DNA from: Plantibacter sp. Leaf314
Lineage (GTDB): Bacteria; Actinomycetota; Actinomycetes; Actinomycetales; Microbacteriaceae
Reading direction: 5' to 3'
DNA: 64,000 nucleotides
Assembly: GCF_001423185.1 (NCBI RefSeq)
Contig: NZ_LMOB01000001.1
Location: 605,374-669,373, forward strand
Shown here: one piece after another, positions 57,606-64,000 of the stretch
How the letters are laid out: every line of letters begins with the position of its first letter
Numbering within the stretch: position 1 is the first letter of the stretch
Translations under genes and position numbers: made by a program
Notes under the pieces: generated by a model
What the model was told of the DNA's origin: nothing
The model's input: the letters and a program-made list of their open reading frames with translations, nothing else
Databases searched by the model: none

Positions 57606-59789
57606 CTCCGGCGTCGGGATCCGGTCCAGCACCGCCTGGACGACGGGCGCGAGGGTCTCGGCGTACACCCAGCTCAGGTGGTGATGGTCGCGGTACGCGA
57701 GGACACCGCCGATCACCGGTGAGCACCGATCGGACGAGCACAGGGCGTCCGAGAGGTCGACGGGGCGGACCCGTGGGTCGGTGCTCGCGAGGGCGGCCTC
57801 ATACTGCGGATCCTCCGTGAGCGCGTCGCTCCGGTCCCGGGCGCACCCGTCCTCCGGATCAGCGTCGTCGCGGACGCACTTCAGCACGTCGTCCGACATC
57901 GTCGGGGTGTCGCGCAGGACGACGATCTGCTCGATCGTCGCTGGCACGAGCGCCCAGCGCTCCTCATAGGCTTCCGCAGCCACCTCCCGCCAGTCGCGGT
58001 CCCCCTCGGCGACGACCGGGTTCCGGGCTCGCGCCGAGACGACGAGCGTGTCGATCTCCGGTTCGTCCTGCAGCAGCTCGAGGGCGTTGCGGTTCCAGCT
58101 CAGGCACCCGGCGCGCATCTCGGCGAGCACCGCCGCGCTCGTCCCGGGCTCCGTGCGCTCGGCGTCGCTGAACGGGCAGGAGCTCTTCGCCGCGACGAGG
58201 AGCCGCCACCCGTTCGTCTCGGCAGCAGTCGCGAACGCCGGCAACCACTGCTCGGCGTGCGAGTCGCCGATGAGCGCCACCGTCCTCGTCGCCCGCTCCG
58301 CGGTGGCGCCGTAAGCGCAGACCTCGAACGCTGCAGCTCGGATGTCGGTGATGCAGCGGTCCGGCGGCAGGTCGGCGAGCGACGCCTCAGGAATGACGAC
58401 CCCGCGGGTCTCGTCCCCGGGCGACGCCGAGGAACCGTCGCGCGAGGTCTCGCCACCGGAGCCTTCCCTGCCGTCCGATGACGCTCCGTCGTCCCGCGGA
58501 CACGCTGCAGCATCGACGAGCTCCGCGGCACCGAGGCAGTTCGACGGGGTCGCGACCAGGGTCTCGATGCGCTGCTGTTCGGCGGCGATGCGCGCCTCGG
58601 CACCGGGGAGCACCCCGATCGAAGCGATCGACAGGACGCTCATCGCGAGGGCTGTCGCGCCGATGACCCGTCGTGGCCGCCAACCGGCGATCCGCCCGAA
58701 CCGGATCGGGCGCTCCACGAACCGCGTCGTCACCTCCGCGAGGGCGCCCGTGATGAGGAGCAGGACGATCTGCTCGGGGATGGTGGCCGACCGACCGAGC
58801 ACGATCCCGCCGAACACGATGAGGGGCCAGTGCCACAGGTAGACGGCGTAGGAGCGGTCGCCGAGCCACTGGATCGGCGCCCGGGCGAGCAGCGCGGTCG
58901 GCGACCACCGGACGTCAGGTGCCCAGGCCGCGATCACGGCGATCGTCCCGCCCACCGGCAGCGCCGCGGTCAACGCCGGGAAGGGCGTCTCACCCGAATA
59001 CCAGACGGCAGCCGCCCCGATCGCGGCGAACCCGAGCCAGGCGATGACCGTGCGCGCACCCGCCCGCAGCGCCCAGCCGCGCCGGGCCCCCTCGGCCACC
59101 AGGATCGCCGTCAGTCCCCCGGCGGCGAACTCCCAGGCCCTCGTCGTCGTGGCGAAGTAGGCCGGAGACGGGTCCTGGATGGTGAAGACGACCGACCAGG
59201 CGGCCGACGCGATGCAGACGAGTCCGATCGCGATCGCGACGCCCCGACGCCGCGCCGTCGTCTCAGCAGCGCGTCGGGCGAACCGGACGGCGAGCCAGCC
59301 GGCGACGAGGACCAGGATCGGCCAGACGAGGTAGAACTGCTCCTCGACCGACAGCGACCAGAAGTGCTGCACCGGCGACGGAGCGTCCTCCGCCGCGAGG
59401 TAGTCGATCGCGGATCCGGCGAGCGCCCAGTTCTCGATGTACAGGCCCGACCACGCGATCTCGCGCAGGAACCGGGGCAGGTCCCCGAGTGGCGCGAGGT
59501 ACCAGCTTGCGACGAGGGTCGCGGTGAGGACGGTGAGCGCGGCGGGGAGCAGCCGTCGTGCGCGCCGCGCCCAGAACCGCCCGAGCCGGACCGAACCGGA
59601 TCGCTCGACCTCGGCGAGGAGGTGCGCCGTGATGAGGAACCCGGAGATCACGAAGAACACGTCGACGCCGACGAACCCGCCCGGCACGAGCCCCGGCCAG
59701 AGATGGAACACCACGACGAGCGAGACCGCCGCGGCACGGAGGCCTTGGAGGTCGGCTCTCACGGGGCCGGAGGCGGCTCTGGTCGACAC
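57585..59789 (-). CDS. OafA/YrhL-type acyltransferase with SGNH domain
   Basis: This is a 734-residue membrane O-acyltransferase. The N-terminal acyltransferase-3 domain (about 1-375, ten or more helices) starts DLQGLRAAAVSLVVVFHLW and has FFVISGFLI and HFWSLSVEEQFYLVWP. A Ser/Gly/Asp linker (about 430-465) is followed by an extracellular SGNH domain with GDSH at 508-511 and DHHH at 701-704, giving the Ser-Asp-His residues. It acylates a surface polysaccharide or peptidoglycan. GTG start with TAGCAT six bases upstream and no Shine-Dalgarno. It is transcribed divergently from valS. Confidence 0.9.
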   Translation of the reverse strand: MSTRAASGPVRADLQGLRAAAVSLVVVFHLWPGLVPGGFVGVDVFFVISGFLITAHLLAEVERSGSVRLGRFWARRARRLLPAALTVLTATLVASWYLAPLGDLPRFLREIAWSGLYIENWALAGSAIDYLAAEDAPSPVQHFWSLSVEEQFYLVWPILVLVAGWLAVRFARRAAETTARRRGVAIAIGLVCIASAAWSVVFTIQDPSPAYFATTTRAWEFAAGGLTAILVAEGARRGWALRAGARTVIAWLGFAAIGAAAVWYSGETPFPALTAALPVGGTIAVIAAWAPDVRWSPTALLARAPIQWLGDRSYAVYLWHWPLIVFGGIVLGRSATIPEQIVLLLITGALAEVTTRFVERPIRFGRIAGWRPRRVIGATALAMSVLSIASIGVLPGAEARIAAEQQRIETLVATPSNCLGAAELVDAAACPRDDGASSDGREGSGGETSRDGSSASPGDETRGVVIPEASLADLPPDRCITDIRAAAFEVCAYGATAERATRTVALIGDSHAEQWLPAFATAAETNGWRLLVAAKSSCPFSDAERTEPGTSAAVLAEMRAGCLSWNRNALELLQDEPEIDTLVVSARARNPVVAEGDRDWREVAAEAYEERWALVPATIEQIVVLRDTPTMSDDVLKCVRDDADPEDGCARDRSDALTEDPQYEAALASTDPRVRPVDLSDALCSSDRCSPVIGGVLAYRDHHHLSWVYAETLAPVVQAVLDRIPTPESDGVAP

Positions 59790-59795
59790 GGTCCG

Positions 59796-59801
59796 ATGCT
59801 A
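59796..59801 (-). promoter_or_regulatory. -10 element of the acyltransferase (leaderless)
   Basis: TAGCAT on the minus strand six bases before the GTG, with no ribosome-binding site; matches the leaderless pattern seen elsewhere in this window. Confidence 0.5.
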
Positions 59802-59855
59802 TCGGCCGAGGATGACGGTCTGCGGTCCGGCGTCCTCCCGTCCCCCTGCGATAGC

Positions 59856-59870
59856 ATGGGATGTTCCCAT
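59856..59870. promoter_or_regulatory. Palindrome at the valS promoter
   Basis: ATGGGA-TGT-TCCCAT, a perfect 6-3-6 inverted repeat, in the 132-bp gap between the acyltransferase and valS. It ends where a TACACT -10 candidate for valS begins (59870-59875), so it could be an operator. Confidence 0.5.
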
Positions 59871-59921
59871 ACACTCAGGCACGCAGACACGGTGCCGCAC
59901 ATATCAGCAGGAGATCCCCTC

Positions 59922-62519
59922 ATGACCGCTGCCAGCATCCCGGACAAGCCGGCCCTCGAAGGTCTCGAGCAGAAGTGGGGCTCTTCATGGGAGTCCGCGG
60001 GGACGTACCGGTTCCAGCGCGAAGGCGCGACGCGCGAGTGCATCTACTCGATCGACACCCCGCCGCCGACCGCCTCCGGGTCGCTGCACATCGGGCATGT
60101 GTTCAGCTACACCCACACCGACATCGTCGCCCGCTACCAGCGGATGACGGGCAAGCGCGTCTTCTACCCGATGGGCTGGGACGACAACGGTCTCCCGACC
60201 GAGCGGCGTGTCCAGAACTACTACGGAGTGCGGTGCGACCCGACGCTCCCCTACGACGCGAACTTCACGCCGCCGTTCGAGGGCGGCGACAACAAGAGCA
60301 CGAAGGCCGCCGACCAGATCCCGATCTCCCGCCGCAACTTCATCGAGCTCTGCGAACGCCTCACCGTCGAGGATGAGCAGCAGTTCGAGGCCGTCTGGCG
60401 TGCGCTCGGCCTCTCGGTGGACTGGACGCAGAGCTACCGGACGATCGGCGACGAGTCGATCACCGCCAGCCAGCTCGCGTTCCTCCGGAACCTCGAGCGG
60501 GGCGAGGCCTACCAGGCCATGGCGCCCACGCTCTGGGACATCACCTTCCGCACGGCCGTGGCCCAGGCCGAGCTCGAGGACAAGGAGCAGCCGGGCACCT
60601 ACCGCCGGCTGTCCTTCCACCGTCCCGACGGTGGCACGATCGAGATCGAGACCACCCGTCCCGAACTCCTCCCCGCGTGCGTCGCCCTCGTGGCCCACCC
60701 CGACGACGAGCGCTTCAAGCCGCTGTTCGGCACCACGGTGACGACCCCCGTCTTCGGGGTCGAGGTGCCCGTGCTCGCGCACCACCTCGCTCAGCCCGAC
60801 AAGGGCGCCGGCATCGCGATGGTCTGCACCTTCGGTGACATCACCGACATCGTCTGGTGGCGCGAACTCGACCTCCCGAACCGCGCGATCCTCGGCTTCG
60901 ACGGCCGGATCATCTCCGAGGCGCCCGAGGCGATCACCACCGAGGCGGGCCGCGACGCCTACGCGCAACTCGCCGGCAAGACGGTCTTCAGCGCCAAGCA
61001 GGCCGTCGTCGACCTCCTGGCGGCGTCCGGCGACCTCATCGGCGAGCCGAAGCAGATCACCCACCCCGTCAAGTTCTTCGAGAAGGGCGACAAGCCGCTC
61101 GAGATCGTCTCGACCCGCCAGTGGTACATCCGCAACGGCGCGCGCGACGAACAGCTCCGCAGCCGACTGCTCGAACTCGGCGCCGAGCTCGAATGGCACC
61201 CCGAGTTCATGCGGGTCCGCTACGAGAACTGGGTCGGTGGCCTGTCGGGCGACTGGCTGATCTCCCGGCAGCGGTTCTTCGGCGTGCCGATCCCGCTCTG
61301 GTACCCCCTCGACGGCGACGGCAACCCGGTCTACGACCAGCCGATCGCGCCGGACCACGCGTCCCTGCCGGTCGACCCGTCGAGCGACGCGGCCCCCGGC
61401 TACGACGAGTCCCAGCGCGGCGTCCCCGGCGGCTTCATGGGCGAGGTGGACGTCATGGACACCTGGGCGACGTCGAGCCTCACGCCACAGCTCGCCGGCG
61501 GCTGGGAGCGCGACCCCGAGCTCTGGAACCTGGTGTTCCCCTACTCGCTGCGCCCGCAGGGCCAGGACATCATCCGCACCTGGCTGTTCTCCACCATGCT
61601 CCGCAGCGTCCTCGAGTACGACCGGAAGCCGTGGGAGCACGCGTCCGTATCCGGCTTCATCGTCGACCCCGACCGCAAGAAGATGTCGAAGTCGAAGGGC
61701 AACGTCGTCACCCCGGCGGCGATGCTCGAACAGCACGGTTCGGACGCCGTTCGGTACTGGGCGGCCTCGAGCCGTCTCGGCACCGACGCGGCCTTCGACC
61801 CGCAGAACCCGACGCAGATCAAGATCGGCCGACGCCTGGCCATCAAGGTGCTCAACGCTTCGAAGTTCATCCTCGGCTTCACCGGACGCGAGGACGCCCC
61901 CGTGACGGAGGCCGTCGACCTCGCGATGCTCAGCGTCCTCCGCAAGGCCGTCGCGGACGCGAGCACCGCCCTCGCCGGGTATGACCACGCACGAGCCCTC
62001 GAGCTCACGGAGGCGTTCTTCTGGACCTTCTGCGACGACTACCTGGAGCTCGTGAAGGAACGCGCGTACGGCGAGGAAAGCCCCGAGCAGGCGTCGGCGG
62101 TGGCCGCGCTGCGGATCGCGCTGTCGACCCTGCTCCGCCTGTTCGCCCCGTTCATTCCGTTCGCCGCGGAGGAAGCCTGGTCGTGGTCACACGACGGCTC
62201 GGTCCACCTCGCCAACTGGCCGTCGGACGACGAGTTCGCCGGCCTCGCCGCGGGCGAACCGCAGGTGCTGGCACTCGCGAGCGAGGCCCTCACGGGCATC
62301 CGTCGGGCGAAGACCGACGCGAAGGCTTCCCAGAAGACCCCGGTCGACTCCGCGGTCATCGCCGGCCCGGCAGCCTCGGTGGAGCTCCTCGCCCAGGTCG
62401 CGGACGACCTTCGCGCCGTCGGACGCATCGCCGTCCTCGAGTTCCGCACCGCGGACGCCCTCTCGGTGGCGGACATCGTCTTCGCACCGGCCGCCGAGGG
62501 CACGGAGGCCGGCGCATGA
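59922..62519 (+). CDS. valS: Valyl-tRNA synthetase (archaeal/Rickettsia-like type)
   Basis: This 865-residue class Ia synthetase has HIGH at 56-59 (ASGSLHIGHVF) and KMSKS in [13 protein letters not shown]. The catalytic segment reads [21 protein letters not shown], which resembles the archaeal-type ValS; the common bacterial enzyme has SRQLWWGHxIPxWY. It also lacks the long C-terminal coiled coil of bacterial ValS. AGGAG lies about nine bases before the ATG, and this start fits MTAASIPDKPALEGLEQKW. It overlaps the GNAT gene by four bases. Confidence 0.93.
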   Translation: MTAASIPDKPALEGLEQKWGSSWESAGTYRFQREGATRECIYSIDTPPPTASGSLHIGHVFSYTHTDIVARYQRMTGKRVFYPMGWDDNGLPTERRVQNYYGVRCDPTLPYDANFTPPFEGGDNKSTKAADQIPISRRNFIELCERLTVEDEQQFEAVWRALGLSVDWTQSYRTIGDESITASQLAFLRNLERGEAYQAMAPTLWDITFRTAVAQAELEDKEQPGTYRRLSFHRPDGGTIEIETTRPELLPACVALVAHPDDERFKPLFGTTVTTPVFGVEVPVLAHHLAQPDKGAGIAMVCTFGDITDIVWWRELDLPNRAILGFDGRIISEAPEAITTEAGRDAYAQLAGKTVFSAKQAVVDLLAASGDLIGEPKQITHPVKFFEKGDKPLEIVSTRQWYIRNGARDEQLRSRLLELGAELEWHPEFMRVRYENWVGGLSGDWLISRQRFFGVPIPLWYPLDGDGNPVYDQPIAPDHASLPVDPSSDAAPGYDESQRGVPGGFMGEVDVMDTWATSSLTPQLAGGWERDPELWNLVFPYSLRPQGQDIIRTWLFSTMLRSVLEYDRKPWEHASVSGFIVDPDRKKMSKSKGNVVTPAAMLEQHGSDAVRYWAASSRLGTDAAFDPQNPTQIKIGRRLAIKVLNASKFILGFTGREDAPVTEAVDLAMLSVLRKAVADASTALAGYDHARALELTEAFFWTFCDDYLELVKERAYGEESPEQASAVAALRIALSTLLRLFAPFIPFAAEEAWSWSHDGSVHLANWPSDDEFAGLAAGEPQVLALASEALTGIRRAKTDAKASQKTPVDSAVIAGPAASVELLAQVADDLRAVGRIAVLEFRTADALSVADIVFAPAAEGTEAGA

Positions 62520-62962
62520 GCATCGTGATCCGGCCCGTCGTCGAGAGCGACCTGTTCGCCTGGCACGCGCTGTACTCCGGGTACGGCGAGTTCTACGACA
62601 ATCCACTCACCGACGAGAAGGCCGTTCTCGTGTGGGGCTGGCTGAGCGACCCCAACCACGCGTTGACGGCGCTCGTCGCAGAGGATGACCACGGGGCCCT
62701 GGTCGGCCTCGCGCACTACCGGGTGTTCCCGCGCGCCCTCGCCGGTGGTACCGGCCTGTACCTCGACGACCTCTTCGTCGCCGAGGAGGCACGCACGGCC
62801 GGTGTCGGAACGTCGCTGATCGAGCGCGTTCGTGAGATCGCGAAGGCCGACGGACACAGCGTCGTCCGATGGATCACCGCCGCGGACAACGAGCGCGCGC
62901 AAGCCGTCTACGACAAGCTCGCCACCCGCACGAGCTGGGTCACCTACGACCTGGAGCCGTGA
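62516..62962 (+). CDS. GNAT family N-acetyltransferase
   Basis: This 148-residue acetyltransferase has the acetyl-CoA loop RTAGVGTSLIERV near residue 93 and the preceding strand GLYLDDLFVAEEA. It ends NERAQAVYDKLATRTSWVTYDLEP, like diamine/RimI-type GNATs. The substrate is unknown. ATG overlaps the valS stop (ATGA) and its stop overlaps the next ATG (TGATG). Confidence 0.88.
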   Translation: MSIVIRPVVESDLFAWHALYSGYGEFYDNPLTDEKAVLVWGWLSDPNHALTALVAEDDHGALVGLAHYRVFPRALAGGTGLYLDDLFVAEEARTAGVGTSLIERVREIAKADGHSVVRWITAADNERAQAVYDKLATRTSWVTYDLEP

Positions 62963-63207
62963 TGCAACTCGGAACCCGGTGGTCGGTCGGAGCGACCGCG
63001 CCCGAGGCGGTGCCGCCGGCCGTCCGTGTCGCCATCGCCAGCGAGGAGCAGATCCTTCGCGACCAGCAGGTGGACACCACCGCCTGGCGATGGACCCTGA
63101 CCTGGCTCGAACGCCGACCGGTGGTCGAACTCGACGACGGCACCACCATCCGTCAGCACGCCGACGGCTCCATCAGCCTGACCCGCCCGGATCCGGACGA
63201 CGACTGA
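62962..63207 (+). CDS. Small hypothetical protein
   Basis: This 81-residue soluble protein has no recognised family. It contains VRVAIASEEQILRDQQVDTT, WRWTLTWLERRPVVELDDGT and a final acidic PDPDDD. The beta-rich C-terminal half suggests a small barrel or hairpin. It is translationally coupled to the GNAT gene, making a valS-GNAT-small protein operon. Confidence 0.65.
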   Translation: MQLGTRWSVGATAPEAVPPAVRVAIASEEQILRDQQVDTTAWRWTLTWLERRPVVELDDGTTIRQHADGSISLTRPDPDDD

Positions 63208-63240
63208 GTCGTCTCCCGGGCATGCTGGATAGGGTGAGGT

Positions 63241-64000
63241 ATGGAATCACACACGAATCCGTTCCTCCAGCCGAGCACCCTCCCCTACCAGCTTCCGCCG
63301 TTCGCGGAGATCCGCGAGGAGCACTACCGGCCCGCTTTCACCGCCGGGTTCGAGCAGCAACTCGCCGAGATCGCAGCGATCACCGCGCAGTCGGATCCGC
63401 CCACGTTCGAGAACACCTTCCTGCCGCTCGAGCGCAGCGGATCGATCCTGGGGCGCGTCGCCGCCGTGTTCTTCAACCGGAGTTCCGCCGACAGCTCGGC
63501 GTTCACGAACGACCTCGAAGAGGAACTCGCCCCGCAGCTCGCCGCCCATGAGGACGCGATCCGGCTCGACCCGGCCCTCTACGCCCGCATCTCCGCCGTG
63601 CATGCCCAGCTGGAGCATCTCGACCTCCCCGCTGAAGCCGCCTACCTTGTGCAGCGGGTCCACACCGAGCACACCCTGGCCGGGGCTGGTCTGGACGACG
63701 AGCAGAAGCGGGAACTGTCCGAGCTGAACCTCCGCCTGTCGAGCCTCACCACGCGGTTCGAGAAGCAGCTGCTCGCCGACACCAACGACCTCGCCGTCCA
63801 CCTCACGGACGCCTCCGACCTCGACGGACTCAGCGCGGGTGAGCGCTCCGCAGCAGCACAGGCCGCAGCCGAGCGCGGACTCGAGGGCTGGCTCATCACG
63901 CTCGTCCTCCCGACGGGGCACCCCGCACTCTCGACGCTCACCGATCGCCGGGTGCGCGAACGGATCATGACCGCTTCCCGGGCCCGTGGTACGCGCGGCG
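63241..64000 (+). CDS. M3 family metallopeptidase (peptidyl-dipeptidase Dcp-like), partial
   Basis: The first 253 codons are present. The protein starts MESHTNPFLQPSTLPYQLPPF and has the M3A helical N-terminal domain (IREEHYRPAFTAGFEQQLAEIAAI, LSSLTTRFEKQLLADTNDL) that narrows access to the active site. The zinc motif HEFGH lies beyond the window. It would hydrolyse short peptides. TAGGGT lies five bases before the ATG, so it may be leaderless. Confidence 0.85.
   Translation, partial: MESHTNPFLQPSTLPYQLPPFAEIREEHYRPAFTAGFEQQLAEIAAITAQSDPPTFENTFLPLERSGSILGRVAAVFFNRSSADSSAFTNDLEEELAPQLAAHEDAIRLDPALYARISAVHAQLEHLDLPAEAAYLVQRVHTEHTLAGAGLDDEQKRELSELNLRLSSLTTRFEKQLLADTNDLAVHLTDASDLDGLSAGERSAAAQAAAERGLEGWLITLVLPTGHPALSTLTDRRVRERIMTASRARGTRG

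Noticed and set aside
58830-59921. Open frame extending valS upstream by 364 codons
   Set aside because: The added protein is Arg/Asp/Gly-rich nonsense antisense to the acyltransferase, and the ATG at 59922 has a ribosome-binding site and the normal ValS N-terminus.

Overview
The window is a high-GC, densely packed chromosomal segment of an actinobacterium. Many genes start with GTG, and several appear to be transcribed without a leader. The gene order points to the order Micrococcales, most likely the family Microbacteriaceae: hrcA-dnaJ-rsmE, holA-comEC-comEA-leuS, rplU-rpmA-obgE-proB-proA-nadD-(LTRRQ protein)-rsfS, and ileS-folC-DUF4233-ndk. A genus cannot be assigned from sequence alone. 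There is no insertion sequence, integrase, prophage or CRISPR array, so this is essentially core genome with a few accessory islands.

Layout. Bases 1-7130 hold heat-shock control (hrcA-dnaJ-rsmE behind a CIRCE-like operator), a Pro-rich DUF4870 membrane protein, and the lepA-DUF1990-hemW operon. Bases 7200-16180 hold rpsT with a clear promoter and terminator, then holA, the DNA-uptake genes comEC/comEA, leuS and pabB. Bases 16179-21993 are a cydABDC operon (cytochrome bd oxidase and its CydDC exporter) that runs on into pabB, with a palindromic operator at its promoter. Bases 22194-28205 are envelope and lipid genes: DedA, an APP1-type phosphatase, a FUSC protein, YceI, a GH3 lipoprotein, and a secreted coiled-coil/transglycosylase-like protein.

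Bases 28192-34629 are the most distinctive accessory block. A type III polyketide synthase, a methyltransferase and an FAD hydroxylase overlap as one operon. A UbiA prenyltransferase diverges from them across a 47-bp promoter region, and an MFS exporter and an aldo-keto reductase flank them. This order is that of the srsABC-type phenolic-lipid/alkylquinone pathway, with a possible prenylation step added.

Bases 34700-45765 return to housekeeping genes: tRNA-Ala(GGC), rsfS, nadD, proBA, obgE, the L21/L27 genes, RNase E/G and a VKOR-family protein. Bases 45842-51564 carry ndk, DUF4233, folC and ileS, the last preceded by an actinobacterial T-box leader. Bases 51610-57605 are a TetR regulator divergent from a complete peptide/nickel-type ABC importer with a fused double ATPase and a palindromic candidate operator. 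Bases 57585-64000 hold an OafA/YrhL acyltransferase with an SGNH domain, an archaeal-looking ValS in an overlapping operon with a GNAT enzyme and a small unknown protein, and the start of an M3 metallopeptidase.

Across the window at least seven genes have a TANNNT or GACAAT hexamer 5-7 bases before an ATG/GTG and no usable Shine-Dalgarno, which suggests leaderless transcripts. The strongest classical promoters are at rpsT (TTGCCA-17-TAATGT) and rplU (TTGACC-17-TAAACT).
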